DNA from: Thiothrix lacustris DSM 21227
GTDB lineage: Bacteria; Pseudomonadota; Gammaproteobacteria; Thiotrichales; Thiotrichaceae
Reading direction: 5' to 3'
NCBI RefSeq assembly: GCF_000621325.1
Contig: NZ_JHYQ01000001.1
Location: 1-64,000 of the forward strand
Length of the DNA: 64,000 nt
This document shows positions 1 to 10,119 of the stretch, piece after piece. The notes beneath the pieces were generated by a model. That model was not told the origin of the DNA and ran no database searches. It saw only the letters and a list, made by a program, of their open reading frames with translations. The position numbers were made by a program, and so were the translations under genes. The first letter of the stretch is position 1. Each line of letters starts with the position of its first letter.

Positions 1-162
1 CAACGCTTCGCCACCGTCGAACCCGTGTTTGGGAACTTGCGCGGCAACAAACGCCTGCACCGCTTCACCTTGCGCAGCAAAGCCAAAGTGGACGGGCAAT
101 GGAAACTGTTTTGCCTGATGCACAACCTCGAAAAGCTGGCACATTACGGGTATGTCGCATGA
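1..162 (+). CDS. IS1182-type DDE transposase, C-terminal end (cut by window edge)
   Basis: An open frame runs from the first base to a TGA at 160-162 and encodes the last 53 residues of a transposase. The pattern (E-P-VFG-N-R, then RF-LR-K-KV-QWKLFCLMHNLEKL) is typical of the end of the DDE domain of IS1182/IS5-type transposases, where the glutamate of the DDE triad sits in the EPVFG segment. The N-terminal part lies outside the window. The downstream gene at 319 lacks its usual N terminus, which suggests this element landed on it. Family assignment is from remembered motif patterns. Confidence 0.75.
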   Translation, partial: QRFATVEPVFGNLRGNKRLHRFTLRSKAKVDGQWKLFCLMHNLEKLAHYGYVA

Positions 163-318
163 AGGGGGAAATGATGCTGCCAAACACGCAAAAATGCACC
201 GTATTGAGCGTATCAGGTGGCATTCAGGGCGTTATGGGGAAGCAGGAAGTCGGCAACGCTGAAAAAAACGCCCGGTCGTTTGGGATGTTCAAAAAAATGA
301 CTGCCCGATCTGGATGGG
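163..318. other. 3' flank of the IS1182-type element
   Basis: This stretch lies between the transposase stop and the first codon of the DUF5691 gene. No gene is seen. It should contain the terminal inverted repeat of the IS, but the opposite end is outside the window, so the exact boundary cannot be fixed. Confidence 0.4.
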
Positions 319-1647
319 ATGATCAGATTCGGGTTTTTCTACACCCTCGTTAAACCGGATTTGCCCTTGATCCCACCTGCCGCTGAAATGCACCTGCGGC
401 GAATGCTGGCAGACAGTCATTTGCACCCCCTGCTGCATGGCTGGCTGGAACGTGTCGCAGCCAAAAGTTTGCGCGTACCAACAACCTTCATTCCTGCCCT
501 GATGGAGCAAGCCCAACAAAGCCGCGCCATTCGCCCGGCCATCAGCGCGGTGATCGGGCAACGTGGGCACTGGCTTTGCAACCAGCATCCCGACTGGCAA
601 CGCCTGCTGACACTGACGCTAGAAACTGCCGACCACGACGTCAGTATTTGGGAAGAAGGTAACCCCGCACAACGTGCCGAATACCTGCGCCAATTGCGCC
701 CCCATCAGCCAGCGGAAGCCCGTGAGCTATTGCAAGCGGTGTGGAAACAGGAAGCTGCGCCAGTAAGGCAAGAATTGCTACAAGCACTGCAAACCAATCT
801 CGGCATGGCAGATGAAGCATGGCTAGAAACCTGTCTCGATGACCGCAGCAAAGGCGTGCGCCAATTAGCCGCCGAATTACTGGGCGCATTACCGGATTCC
901 GCCTTCAGCCAGCGAATGCAAACCCGGCTCGTCCATTGGCTGGCAATACAAACCAAAACCGGCTTGCTCAATAAACTGGGGGGCAAAAAAACCTTGCAGG
1001 TCAATCTGCCGGAAACATGGGACAAAAGCTGGTTACGCGACGGCATTGAAGAAAAACCACCGCAAGGCAAAGGTGCGAAGGCATGGTGGCTGGAACAGGC
1101 ATTGTCTTACGTTCCGCCCGTTGCATGGACGCAACGCTGGCAACTTACCCCTCACGACCTGCTGATACTGGCACAAGGTAACGAATGGAAAGATGCATTA
1201 TTGGCAGGCTGGCAGCAGGCACTGGCACGTTATCCCGATACGGCATGGGCAGAAATCTGGCTAACCCATAATGATGCAAGCGATTCATCCCTCTGGCAAC
1301 GGCTGGAACCCGCGCAAGCCGAACGCATCGCACTCACCTTGTTAGCCCAACACAACACAGTAACCATGCTGAATATACTGACCTACTTGCCGCACCCGTG
1401 GGATCAGGCATTTTCGCGTCAGGTACTGGCGATACTGCCACAATACACACAGCATCATGCTTATATCATGGACAACATATTACGCCACAGTACCACCCAC
1501 CTAGACCCTGCCTGTGTCGATGAATTTGTCTCTACCCTACGGGAACCCTTACAAGCCGAAGACCACCCGCTGCATCGCCTTCTGAACCAAACCCTGTTCA
1601 CCCTGCGCTTTCGAGCCGACATGCTCGCCGCGCTGGAAAATGCTTAA
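319..1647 (+). CDS. DUF5691-like protein, probably truncated at its N terminus
   Basis: This 442-residue protein has no catalytic motif that I recognise. Its helical, HEAT-like make-up (repeated AELLGALPDSAF, LARYPDTAWAEIW type segments) and its place before a MoxR ATPase, a DUF5682 protein and a VWA protein match the DUF5691 family. As I recall the family, members begin with a further 60 to 80 residues before the segment PLLHGWLERVA seen here at about residue 35. The current first residues (MIRFGFFYTLVK) are coded next to the IS and look foreign. I infer that the IS removed the 5' end, so the protein may be non-functional. The next gene starts 16 bases after the stop. Confidence 0.6.
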   Translation: MIRFGFFYTLVKPDLPLIPPAAEMHLRRMLADSHLHPLLHGWLERVAAKSLRVPTTFIPALMEQAQQSRAIRPAISAVIGQRGHWLCNQHPDWQRLLTLTLETADHDVSIWEEGNPAQRAEYLRQLRPHQPAEARELLQAVWKQEAAPVRQELLQALQTNLGMADEAWLETCLDDRSKGVRQLAAELLGALPDSAFSQRMQTRLVHWLAIQTKTGLLNKLGGKKTLQVNLPETWDKSWLRDGIEEKPPQGKGAKAWWLEQALSYVPPVAWTQRWQLTPHDLLILAQGNEWKDALLAGWQQALARYPDTAWAEIWLTHNDASDSSLWQRLEPAQAERIALTLLAQHNTVTMLNILTYLPHPWDQAFSRQVLAILPQYTQHHAYIMDNILRHSTTHLDPACVDEFVSTLREPLQAEDHPLHRLLNQTLFTLRFRADMLAALENA

Positions 1648-1663
1648 CACCAAGGATAAAAAC

Positions 1664-2758
1664 ATGAGCGACAACACCCTCAAAGCCGTTCTGCGCCAAC
1701 ATGCTGAAAACGAATTTGCCCATGAACTCGCCGCCCTGCGCGAAGCCGATACCCATGCCCGCCCACCCAATTGGGTGTTGTCACCGTGGGCGGTGCGTAC
1801 TTATTTGCTTGGCGGCAAACTCGATGGCGGCATTGAGATCAGCCCCAAATACATCGGCAATGCCCGTTTGATGGAAATTGCGATTTCCACGTTGGCGACT
1901 GACCGGGCGCTGCTGTTGTACGGCCTGCCGGGAACCGCCAAATCGTGGGTATCGGAACACCTCGCCGCTGCCATTTCCGGGCGTTCCACCCTGATCGTGC
2001 AAGGCACGGCAGGTACGGGCGAAGAAACCATGCGTTACAACTGGAACTACGCACAACTGATCGCCAAAGGCCCCTCGCATGACGCGCTGATTGCCAGCCC
2101 CATCATGCACGCGATGCAGCACGGCCTGATTGCACGGGTGGAAGAACTGACCCGTATTCCGGCGGATGTGCAGGATACGTTGATCACCATCCTCTCGGAA
2201 AAAATGCTGCCGATCCCCGAACTCAATACCGAATGCCAAGCGCAAAAAGGCTTCAACCTGATTGCCACCGCCAACAACCGCGACAAGGGCGTGAACGAGC
2301 TATCGAGTGCGCTGAAACGCCGTTTCAATACCGTGATTTTACCGATCCCCGACACGCTGGATGAGGAAGCCGCCATCGTCGACCGCCGCGTTGCCAGCCT
2401 TGGGCGAGCGCTGGAATTGCCTGCGGAAAAACCCGCACTGGCTGAAATCCGCCGCATTGTGACCATATTCCGCGAATTGCGCAGTGGCGTAACCGCTGAT
2501 GGTAAAACCAAGCTCAAAATACCCACCGGCACACTGAGTACCGCCGAAGCGATTTCTGTCGTTGGCAGCGGCATGGCGCTAGCTGCCCACTTTGGTGACG
2601 GCAGCCTGACCGCGCGGGATATAGCTTCCGGCATCATCGGCGCGGTCATCAAAGACCCGGTGCAAGACAGCGTGGTGTGGAAGGAATACCTCGAAACAGT
2701 GGTGAAAGAGCGTTCGGACTGGAAAGATTTGTACCGGGCTTGCCGCGAAGCATTGTGA
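1664..2758 (+). CDS. MoxR-family AAA+ ATPase, YehL-like
   Basis: A 364-residue AAA+ ATPase of the MoxR group. The Walker A is GLPGTAKS. The Walker B position reads LIARVEELTR, with a glutamate but not the classical Asp-Glu pair, as I recall for the YehL subfamily. Sensor 1 is ATANNRD and the arginine finger lies in ALKRRFN. MoxR ATPases act with VWA proteins as chaperones in assembly of other complexes; the partner here is probably the VWA protein at 5020. An in-frame start exists at 1640, but the ATG at 1664 follows an AAGGA ribosome site at 1653 and gives the usual N terminus (MSDNTLK). Confidence 0.85.
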   Translation: MSDNTLKAVLRQHAENEFAHELAALREADTHARPPNWVLSPWAVRTYLLGGKLDGGIEISPKYIGNARLMEIAISTLATDRALLLYGLPGTAKSWVSEHLAAAISGRSTLIVQGTAGTGEETMRYNWNYAQLIAKGPSHDALIASPIMHAMQHGLIARVEELTRIPADVQDTLITILSEKMLPIPELNTECQAQKGFNLIATANNRDKGVNELSSALKRRFNTVILPIPDTLDEEAAIVDRRVASLGRALELPAEKPALAEIRRIVTIFRELRSGVTADGKTKLKIPTGTLSTAEAISVVGSGMALAAHFGDGSLTARDIASGIIGAVIKDPVQDSVVWKEYLETVVKERSDWKDLYRACREAL

Positions 2759-2768
2759 GGTAAAACCC

Positions 2769-5030
2769 ATGCCACATCACGTTTTCGGCATCCGCCACCA
2801 CGGCCCCGGCTCCGCTCGCAGCCTTGTGCAGGCATTAAGCGCCTTGCAGCCGGACTGCATTCTGATCGAAGGCCCGCCCGAAGCCGACAGCATTCTGCCG
2901 CTGGCGGCGCACGAGCAAATGCAGCCGCCGGTTGCCCTGCTGCTGTACGCACCGGATGAGCCGCAACGCGCCGTGTACTACCCTTTCGCCGACTATTCCC
3001 CGGAATGGCAGGCAATCCGCTACGCATTGGCACAGCAGATTCCCGTGCGCTTTATGGATTTGCCCGTGGGGAACAGCTTCGCCCGCGACAAAGCCGCCGA
3101 GTCTGTTGAAGCCGCCGATGAGCCAAACGCTTCCGCCGTTATTCGTCGTGACCCGCTGGCCTTGCTGGCAGAGGCGGCAGGTTACGCCGACAGCGAGCGT
3201 TGGTGGGAACACATGGTCGAGGAACGCCAGGATTCCAGCCAACTGTTCCAAGCCATCCTTGAGGCAATGACTGCCCTGCGCAATGAAGTCGATACCGATT
3301 GCCCGCGTGACACTGCCGAATACGAGCGCGAACAACTGCGCGAAGCCCACATGCGTAAAACCATCCGTCAGGCCAACAAAGACGGATTCCAGACCATTGC
3401 CGTGGTGTGTGGCGCATGGCACGCCCCCGTACTGCAAACCTTACCCTCTGCCAAAGCCGATGACGCCTTGCTCAAAGGCTTACCCAAGCTCAAAACAACG
3501 GCGACTTGGGTTCCGTGGACGCACGAACGCCTCAGTTCAGCCAGCGGCTACGGTGCGGGCGTGGATGCCCCCGGTTGGTACGCACATCTCTGGAAATGCA
3601 GTGAAGCGGGCGTATGCCATTCGCCCCTACAAACCCGCTGGTTGACGCGGGTAGCGCACACTTTCCGCGCTCAAGGACTCGACATTTCTTCCGCCCACAT
3701 TATTGAAACCGTGCGTTTGGCGGAAACCGTCGCCGCGATGCGCAACCGCCCGCGCCCCGGTCTGGCAGAACTGAACGAAGCGGTGCAAAGCGTCATGCTC
3801 TTCGGCGATGCTACCCCCATGCAACTGCTGCACCGCAAGTTACTGGTCGGCGAAGCCTTGGGTAGCGTACCCGATGAAACCCCGCAAACCCCGCTGCAAC
3901 AGGATTTGACACAGGAACAAAAACGCCTGCGCCTCAAACCTTCTGCCAGTGACGCCGACTTGCTGCTCGACCTGCGTAAATCCACCGATCTCGAACGCAG
4001 TTACTTGCTACGTCGCCTCCAGCTTCTCGGCATCGACTGGGGTAAAGGTGGCAAGCGCGCCAACGGCAAAGGTACCTTCAAGGAAAGCTGGCGCACCTTG
4101 TGGCAACCCGAATTCGCCATCCGCCTGATCGAAGCCGGATTCTGGGGCAATACCCTTGCGGAAGCGGCCACCCACAAGCTGATCAAACAGGCACAAGACA
4201 CGCATTCGCTGGAACAGCTCGCCAGCATGGCGCATGAATCCCTCTACGCCAACCTGCCCAACGCGGTGGATGTCCTGATGCAACGCCTGCAAGCCGAAGC
4301 CGCGATCAGCAGCGACATCGTACACCTGATGCAAGCCTTGCCAGAGCTGGCTCGCCTGTTACGTTACGGCGATGTACGCAAAACCTCGGTCGAACAGGTC
4401 AGCCACGTTGTCACCGGCATGGTGACGCGCATCTGCATTGGCCTGCCCAATGCGTGCAGTGCGCTCAATGAAGAAGCTGCCGAAGCCATGTTCAAACACA
4501 TCCAATCAGTGCAGGAAGCGGTTAACTTGCTGGATGACGACAGCTTCAGCCAGCAATGGACACAAACCTTGCAAGCCCTACTCGACCAACACGGCTTGCA
4601 CACCTTGCTGGCTGGGCGTTGTTGCCGTCTACTGCTGCAATCCGGTGCGGTGGCGGAAGATGAAAGCGCACGCCGTTTCGGGTTGGCACTGTCGACCGCC
4701 AATGACCCCGCGCAAGCCGCCGCTTGGATCGACGGCTTCCTGCGTGACAGTGGGCAATTGCTCATCTACGACGAAACCTTGTGGAACCTGATTGACCGCT
4801 GGATCAGCACGTTGGGCGATGAGACTTTCCAGCAATTGCTGCCGGTATTACGCCGCACCTTTGCCACTTTTACCGCACCGGAACGTCGGCAAATGGGCGA
4901 ACGGGTCAAACAAGGGCAAGCGGCCTTGCCTGTCACAAGCGCAACCAATGACATGGATGCAAGCCGCGCCGAGGCAGCCTTGCCATTGGTCGCGATGATT
5001 CTGGGACTGGAGGTAATACATGCAAGCTGA
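2769..5030 (+). CDS. DUF5682 family protein, YehM-like
   Basis: This 753-residue protein starts MPHHVFGIRHHGPGSARSL and continues with an ILIEGPPEAD segment, the hallmark opening of DUF5682 (YehM) proteins, whose N-terminal half is thought to be related to the TraB/ChaN-type fold. The C-terminal half is mostly helical. The start follows a GAGG site ten bases after the ATPase stop. It overlaps the next gene by 11 bases, so the three genes are translated as a unit. The biochemical role is unknown; the constant partnership with MoxR and VWA proteins points to one complex. Confidence 0.8.
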   Translation: MPHHVFGIRHHGPGSARSLVQALSALQPDCILIEGPPEADSILPLAAHEQMQPPVALLLYAPDEPQRAVYYPFADYSPEWQAIRYALAQQIPVRFMDLPVGNSFARDKAAESVEAADEPNASAVIRRDPLALLAEAAGYADSERWWEHMVEERQDSSQLFQAILEAMTALRNEVDTDCPRDTAEYEREQLREAHMRKTIRQANKDGFQTIAVVCGAWHAPVLQTLPSAKADDALLKGLPKLKTTATWVPWTHERLSSASGYGAGVDAPGWYAHLWKCSEAGVCHSPLQTRWLTRVAHTFRAQGLDISSAHIIETVRLAETVAAMRNRPRPGLAELNEAVQSVMLFGDATPMQLLHRKLLVGEALGSVPDETPQTPLQQDLTQEQKRLRLKPSASDADLLLDLRKSTDLERSYLLRRLQLLGIDWGKGGKRANGKGTFKESWRTLWQPEFAIRLIEAGFWGNTLAEAATHKLIKQAQDTHSLEQLASMAHESLYANLPNAVDVLMQRLQAEAAISSDIVHLMQALPELARLLRYGDVRKTSVEQVSHVVTGMVTRICIGLPNACSALNEEAAEAMFKHIQSVQEAVNLLDDDSFSQQWTQTLQALLDQHGLHTLLAGRCCRLLLQSGAVAEDESARRFGLALSTANDPAQAAAWIDGFLRDSGQLLIYDETLWNLIDRWISTLGDETFQQLLPVLRRTFATFTAPERRQMGERVKQGQAALPVTSATNDMDASRAEAALPLVAMILGLEVIHAS

Positions 5031-6186
5031 AACCCGCCAAAAACGCTGGCGCTTAATTCTCGGTGGTGGCGAAGCCGACGGCATCGGCTGCACCCTCAGC
5101 AGCATGGAGCAAGGCATGGATCAGTGCCTCGCCGCCGTCTACGGTGATGGTGCAAACACGGGCGGACGCTGTGGCAGTTTGGGTGCTTCCGCCCCCAACG
5201 TCACCCGCTGGCTGGGCGACATCCGCCAGTATTTCCCCGCCACGGTGGTGCGCGTCATCCAGCAGGATGCCATCGAACGCCTCGGTTTGCGCCAGTTGCT
5301 GCTGGAGCCGGAAGTCTTGCAGGCGGTTGAAGCCGACATCCATCTGGTCGCCACCCTGATTTCACTCAAAAACGTGATCCCCGGCAAAACCAAGGACACC
5401 GCCCGCCAAGTCGTCGCCAAAGTGGTAGAGGAATTACTAAGCCGTCTGCAACAGCCGATGCAGCAAGCCGTCAAGGGCGCACTCAACCGCGCCGTGCGTA
5501 ACCGCCGCCCACGTTTGCAGGAAATCGACTGGAACCGCACCATCCGCGCCAATATCAAAAACTACCTGCCGGAATACAACACCATCGTGCCGGACAAGCT
5601 GATCGGCTACGGGCGCAAGCGTTCAGCCCTCAAGGAAGTGGTGCTGTGTATCGACCAAAGCGGTTCGATGGCTCCGTCGGTGGTGTATTCGAGTATTTTC
5701 GCAGCGGTAATGGCATCCATGCCCGCACTGAGTACCAAAATGGTGGTATTCGATACGGCTATCGTCGATTTGACCGATGAATTGCATGATGATCCGGTGG
5801 ATTTGCTGTTCGGCTTGCAACTCGGCGGCGGCACCGACATCAACCGTGCGGTGGGTTACTGTCAGGGCTTGATTTCACGCCCGGACGATACCGTATTCAT
5901 CCTGATCAGCGACTTGTACGAAGGCGGGAATGCCAAGGAAATGCTCAAACGGGTGGCAACACTGGTGGCGTCTGGCGTACAGGTGATTTCCCTGCTGGCG
6001 TTGAGTGACGAAGGTGCACCGTTCTACGATCATGACATGGCGGCGAAATTTGCGGCGTTGGGGATTCCGACCTTTGCCTGCACGCCTGACCAGTTCCCGG
6101 CACTGATGGCCAATGCGCTGGGCAAGCAGGATTTAGGGGTATGGGCAGCGAAGGAAGGAATTGTGACACAACAAGGGCAACGCTAA
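5020..6186 (+). CDS. VWA-domain protein, YehP-like
   Basis: A 388-residue protein whose C-terminal half is a von Willebrand factor A domain with a metal-ion-dependent adhesion site: DQSGSMAPS near residue 212 supplies the DxSxS motif, and a GGGTDINRAV segment supplies the conserved threonine and aspartate. The N-terminal half is helical. The ATG is preceded by a strong GGAGG at 5008-5012 and lies inside the end of the DUF5682 gene. E. coli has the same gene set as yehL-yehM-yehP, followed by a SWIM-domain gene yehQ; no SWIM gene is present here. Confidence 0.85.
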   Translation: MQAETRQKRWRLILGGGEADGIGCTLSSMEQGMDQCLAAVYGDGANTGGRCGSLGASAPNVTRWLGDIRQYFPATVVRVIQQDAIERLGLRQLLLEPEVLQAVEADIHLVATLISLKNVIPGKTKDTARQVVAKVVEELLSRLQQPMQQAVKGALNRAVRNRRPRLQEIDWNRTIRANIKNYLPEYNTIVPDKLIGYGRKRSALKEVVLCIDQSGSMAPSVVYSSIFAAVMASMPALSTKMVVFDTAIVDLTDELHDDPVDLLFGLQLGGGTDINRAVGYCQGLISRPDDTVFILISDLYEGGNAKEMLKRVATLVASGVQVISLLALSDEGAPFYDHDMAAKFAALGIPTFACTPDQFPALMANALGKQDLGVWAAKEGIVTQQGQR

Positions 6187-6195
6187 GGTTGCCCT
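6174..6195. terminator. Short hairpin at the end of the VWA gene
   Basis: An 8-bp perfect stem (AGGGCAAC and GTTGCCCT) with a 6-base loop carries the stop codon of the VWA gene in its loop. It lies between convergent genes (VWA on +, rhlE on -). There is no T-run, so function as a terminator is only possible. Confidence 0.3.
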
Positions 6196-6216
6196 CTACA
6201 TCTGGCTGGAACCAGC

Positions 6217-7563
6217 TTACGCGACGCCTGCTTTCGGCTTATTAGGGCGACGGCGACGCGGCTTGCTGGCAGCACCTTCGGCTTTTTTCACCGGCGGCAA
6301 GCCAGCCGCTTTGCGGACATCACTCTTCTGCGAGCTGCTACGGCGATTCGCAGGACGATGCTGGGCAGGGCGCGGACGATCAGCTTCCGCATCCTTGGCA
6401 ATCTCGGCGGCGGTCAATTGACGGGTCGGCGCAACACTGATGGTCGGCAATGTTTCACGCGGTAATTGCTGCTTGATGAGTTTTTCGATGCCTTTCAGGA
6501 AACCGTATTCTTCCGGTTCAACCAAGGAAATCGCTTCACCCGTTGCACCTGCACGCCCGGTACGCCCAATGCGGTGTACGTAGTCTTCCGAGACATTCGG
6601 CAGCTCGAAGTTGATAACGTGCGGCAACTGTTCAATGTCCAGACCACGTGCAGCGATGTCGGTTGCCACCAATACACGGATATTGCCTTGCTTGAAATCG
6701 GCCAGTGCTTTGGTTCGCGCCCCTTGGCTTTTGTTGCCGTGGATAGCGGCGGCGGTAACACCATCACGCTCAAGCTTTTCAGCCAAACGGTTCGCGCCGT
6801 GCTTGGTACGCGAGAAGACCAGCACCTGTTCCCACTGATTCTCACGAATCAAATGACTCAATAAGGACGTTTTACGGGCTTTATCAATCAGGTAAACCGA
6901 CTGTGTAACCGTCTTGGCTGCTGCATTGCGCGGGCTGACCGAGATTTGTACCGGGTTATTCAACAAGCCCTTGGTCAGTGCCACGATGTCATCGGAAAAC
7001 GTGGCAGAGAACAGCAGGGTTTGACGACGCTTCGGCAGTAAAGCCAGAATCTTGCGGATGTCGCGGATGAAGCCCATGTCCAACATGCGGTCAGCTTCGT
7101 CCAGCACCAGCATTTCCACTTGGGAAAACCTCACGGCATTCTGGTCGTACAAGTCCAGCAAACGCCCCGGTGTTGCCACCAGTACATCCAGCCCACGGCG
7201 CAAGGCCATCATTTGCGGGTTGGCACTCACGCCACCAAACACCACGGTAGAGCTGATCGGCAGATGCTTGCCGTAGTCACGCACGCTTTCGCCAACCTGT
7301 GCCGCGAGTTCGCGGGTTGGGGTCAGCACGAGGGCGCGGATATGATTGGATTTAGGCTGGTTGCCGTTAGCCGAAAGCAAGTGCAGCATCGGTAAGGTGA
7401 AACCAGCAGTTTTGCCCGTACCGGTTTGGGCAGCGGCCATAATGTCGCGCCCGGAGAGCACCGCAGGGATACCTTGTGCTTGAATGGGAGTTGGGGTGTC
7501 ATAACCCTGTTCGCTGATGGCACGCAACAGCGGCTCGGACAAGCCGAGTTCAGAAAATAGCAT
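6217..7563 (-). CDS. rhlE: DEAD-box ATP-dependent RNA helicase RhlE
   Basis: A 448-residue helicase that remodels RNA duplexes, in bacteria mainly during ribosome maturation and RNA decay. All core motifs are present in order: the Q motif region (TPIQAQGIP), motif I AQTGTGKT, motif Ia PTRELA, motif II DEAD, motif III SAT, and motif [12 protein letters not shown]. The basic tail of about 70 residues ([23 protein letters not shown]) is typical of RhlE and likely binds RNA. It lies directly downstream of the CYTH gene on the same strand, with 7 bases between them. Confidence 0.92.
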   Translation of the reverse strand: MLFSELGLSEPLLRAISEQGYDTPTPIQAQGIPAVLSGRDIMAAAQTGTGKTAGFTLPMLHLLSANGNQPKSNHIRALVLTPTRELAAQVGESVRDYGKHLPISSTVVFGGVSANPQMMALRRGLDVLVATPGRLLDLYDQNAVRFSQVEMLVLDEADRMLDMGFIRDIRKILALLPKRRQTLLFSATFSDDIVALTKGLLNNPVQISVSPRNAAAKTVTQSVYLIDKARKTSLLSHLIRENQWEQVLVFSRTKHGANRLAEKLERDGVTAAAIHGNKSQGARTKALADFKQGNIRVLVATDIAARGLDIEQLPHVINFELPNVSEDYVHRIGRTGRAGATGEAISLVEPEEYGFLKGIEKLIKQQLPRETLPTISVAPTRQLTAAEIAKDAEADRPRPAQHRPANRRSSSQKSDVRKAAGLPPVKKAEGAASKPRRRRPNKPKAGVA

Positions 7564-7570
7564 TGTTTAA

Positions 7571-8056
7571 TTAACCTCGTTCCTCAGCCAACCATTGGCT
7601 GTAGGGATATTGGGTAAGACGGACGTTGTAATAGCGTTTCAAATGTGAAACTTCCCTACCTGCCCAAGTGGGCATGGGAATTACGTCGTCCGGCGCATCG
7701 AGTTCGACTTCCGCGACAATTAAGCCTGCGTTGTCACCGTGGAATTCATCGATTTCCCACAGTTTGCCGCCAAACTCGACGAAATGGCGGGTCTTTTCAA
7801 TCAGCGGGCGGGTGCACAGCTGATCCAGTAATTCCGTCGCATCAGCCAACGGAATGTCGTATTCGTATTCAGGGCGTTGTACGCCAAGCGTCATGCCCTT
7901 GATATTGAGCGTTGCGGTGTCATCGGCAATGCGTACCCGCACTGAAGCGTGTTTGCTACTGCTCAAATAGCCTTGCCGGAAAGTCTCTGAACGGCTGATC
8001 AAAGCCCGCCATGCATCCGACACCAATAAAAATTTACGTTCGATTTCAGTTGCCAT
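7571..8056 (-). CDS. CYTH-domain triphosphatase-like protein
   Basis: A 161-residue protein starting [11 protein letters not shown], which is the ExExK signature of the CYTH (triphosphate tunnel metalloenzyme) fold. The downstream charged strands (VRVRI, LNIKG, EYEYDIP, EIDEF, LIVAEVEL) are those expected to line the tunnel. Bacterial members of this size mostly hydrolyse inorganic triphosphate. A longer frame starting nine codons upstream exists, but the ATG at 8056 overlaps the fabH stop in a TAATG arrangement and gives the family N terminus. Confidence 0.85.
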   Translation of the reverse strand: MATEIERKFLLVSDAWRALISRSETFRQGYLSSSKHASVRVRIADDTATLNIKGMTLGVQRPEYEYDIPLADATELLDQLCTRPLIEKTRHFVEFGGKLWEIDEFHGDNAGLIVAEVELDAPDDVIPMPTWAGREVSHLKRYYNVRLTQYPYSQWLAEERG

Positions 8057-9024
8057 TAGAACTTCACTAAGGCAGAACCCCAAGTAAAGCCGCCGCCGAA
8101 GGCTTCCAGCAAGACGATTTCACCGCGTTTAATGCGTCCGTCACGCACGGCAGTATCCAAAGCCAGTGGCACGGAAGCAGATGAAGTATTGCCGTGTGAC
8201 TCGACCGTCACTACCACGTGATCCATCGGCATATCCAGTTTTTTCGCGGTGGCTTGAATAATGCGGATATTGGCTTGATGTGGTACTAACCAGTCCACAT
8301 CGGCTTTGGTCATACCGTTAGCTTCAAGGGTTTCATCCACAATGCGCCCTAAGGTATTGACGGCTACTTTAAATACTTCGTTGCCGCGCATTTGCAATTG
8401 CGGGCCATCGCGTTGCAGTACGTCTAAATCCCGCGAAATACCACCATTCACATTCAATAATTGGTCGTAAGCGCCATCGGCGTGAACGTGCGTAGACAGG
8501 ATGCCCGGTTCTTCACTCGCCTCGATAACGATAGCACCTGCGCCATCGCCAAACAAAATGCATGTACCGCGATCTTCCCAGTTCATGATCTTCGACATGG
8601 CTTCTGCACCCACCACAAGAGCGCATTTGCTCGTGCCAGTGCGCACAAACTTGTCAGCAATACTCAAGGCAAAGACAAAGCCAGCACAGGCCGCATTGAC
8701 ATCAAACGCCGCCGCACCGTTGCGAATGCCGAGCTTGCTTTGCAGCAAACAAGCGGTACTCGGAAACACTAAGTCGGGGGTGGATGTGCCGACAATAATC
8801 AGGTCAACATCTTCAGGACGTTTACCCGCCATTTCCAAGGCACGGCGAGCGGCGTGTTCTGCTAAATCAGAGGCACTTTCCGTTTCTACAACATGACGCT
8901 CACGGATACCAGTACGCTCAAAAATCCACTCATCAGTGGTATCGACCATTTTTTCGAGGTCTTTATTGGTCAGGATTTTTTCCGGCAAGTAACTGCCAGT
9001 ACCCGTAATACGCGAATACATCAT
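8056..9024 (-). CDS. fabH: 3-oxoacyl-ACP synthase III
   Basis: This 322-residue condensing enzyme starts fatty acid synthesis by joining acetyl-CoA to malonyl-ACP in the cytoplasm. The catalytic cysteine lies in [10 protein letters not shown] (about residue 112), the histidine in VPHQANIRI and the asparagine in HGNTSSAS, giving the Cys-His-Asn triad. Its start overlaps the plsX stop by four bases. Lipid genes plsX-fabH lie downstream of rpmF as in E. coli, but fabD, fabG and acpP do not follow; CYTH and rhlE genes take their place. Confidence 0.95.
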   Translation of the reverse strand: MMYSRITGTGSYLPEKILTNKDLEKMVDTTDEWIFERTGIRERHVVETESASDLAEHAARRALEMAGKRPEDVDLIIVGTSTPDLVFPSTACLLQSKLGIRNGAAAFDVNAACAGFVFALSIADKFVRTGTSKCALVVGAEAMSKIMNWEDRGTCILFGDGAGAIVIEASEEPGILSTHVHADGAYDQLLNVNGGISRDLDVLQRDGPQLQMRGNEVFKVAVNTLGRIVDETLEANGMTKADVDWLVPHQANIRIIQATAKKLDMPMDHVVVTVESHGNTSSASVPLALDTAVRDGRIKRGEIVLLEAFGGGFTWGSALVKF

Positions 9025-10049
9025 GCTTTCTGCCTCTGTGCGAGCAACTGTTCTAACTGCTTGTGAATACGCTGCGGGACTTTTTCGATAACTTCGGTGC
9101 GGGCAATACCAATGGCGTTGGCAAAAGCCACACTATCAGCACCACCGTGACTCTTGACCACGATACCCTGCAATCCCAACAAACTTGCCCCATTATAACC
9201 TCTGGGATCAAATTTGCTGCGAAATGATTTGAGCACGGGCATCGAAATAAGACCCGCCAATTTGGTGAACAAGTTAGCTTTAAAACCTTGCTTGAGATGA
9301 GCAGAAATCATTTTCGCCAAACCTTCGCTGGTTTTGAGGGCAACATTACCGACAAAACCATCACACACCACCACATCGACATTGCCGTGGTAGATGTCAT
9401 CCCCTTCCACATAGCCGATGTAATTCAATGGGCTACCTTGCAACAAGGCATTAGCTGCTTTGACTTGCTCGTTACCTTTGATGGCCTCTTGCCCGATATT
9501 AAGCAAGCCGACTCGGGGGTTAGGGTTGTTGTCGATGGCTTTGGTAAGTTCTGAACCCATCAAGGCAAATTGGTAGAGGTGCTCTGCTTCCGAGTCGACA
9601 TTCGCCCCTAAATCCAGCATATGGGTATGACCTTTCATCGACGGCAGGATGCTGCAAATCGCCGGACGATCGATACCGGGCAAGGTTTTCAAGACAAAAC
9701 GCCCCGTTGCCATGAGTGCACCAGTATTACCTGCACTGACAGCTGCATCAGCTTCACCAGCTTTTACCAAATTAATGGCGACGCGCATTGAGGAATCTTT
9801 TTTATTTTTTAGGGCAGTAGCCGGTGCTTCATCCATCTGCACCACTTGAGAAGCGTGGTGTATGGTGAGATTGTCCATCGAAATGGTATTGTGCTGACTC
9901 AACGCTGCCTTGATTTGAGTTTCATCACCCACCAAAATCAGCGCGATGTCATTGTATTGTTTCAGGGCTTCCAATGCGGCTGGAACCACCACCGATAACC
10001 CATGATCTCCGCCCATCGCATCCAGCGCGATGCGATACCGTTCAGCCAT
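9021..10049 (-). CDS. plsX: Phosphate acyltransferase PlsX
   Basis: A 342-residue enzyme that makes acyl-phosphate from acyl-ACP, the first step toward phosphatidic acid. It shows the PlsX signatures [11 protein letters not shown] at the N terminus, [27 protein letters not shown] in shorter pieces across the middle, and [11 protein letters not shown] near the end. The frame is open for 40 more codons upstream, but those would run through the terminator hairpin at 10070-10096; [15 protein letters not shown] is the normal start. Confidence 0.95.
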   Translation of the reverse strand: MAERYRIALDAMGGDHGLSVVVPAALEALKQYNDIALILVGDETQIKAALSQHNTISMDNLTIHHASQVVQMDEAPATALKNKKDSSMRVAINLVKAGEADAAVSAGNTGALMATGRFVLKTLPGIDRPAICSILPSMKGHTHMLDLGANVDSEAEHLYQFALMGSELTKAIDNNPNPRVGLLNIGQEAIKGNEQVKAANALLQGSPLNYIGYVEGDDIYHGNVDVVVCDGFVGNVALKTSEGLAKMISAHLKQGFKANLFTKLAGLISMPVLKSFRSKFDPRGYNGASLLGLQGIVVKSHGGADSVAFANAIGIARTEVIEKVPQRIHKQLEQLLAQRQKA

Positions 10050-10065
10050 GCTATCCCCTCTCCTG

Positions 10066-10096
10066 AAAAAAAATCGCGGGTCAAGCCCGCGATTTT
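10066..10096 (-). terminator. Intrinsic terminator between rpmF and plsX
   Basis: On the - strand a perfect 11-bp stem (AAAATCGCGGG / CCCGCGATTTT, 10070-10080 with 10086-10096) with a 5-base loop is followed by a run of T residues (A run at 10066-10073 on +). This is a textbook intrinsic terminator. It lies after rpmF and before plsX, so it would terminate or attenuate read-through from the ribosomal protein gene into the lipid genes. Confidence 0.85.
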
Positions 10097-10119
10097 GTAC
10101 GATTTCTACAACTTGCCAC

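Noticed and set aside
2047-3033. A 328-residue open frame on the - strand opposite the MoxR and DUF5682 genes
   Set aside because: Ser/Arg/Ala-rich composition typical of an antisense frame in G+C-rich coding DNA; the genes on + are clear.
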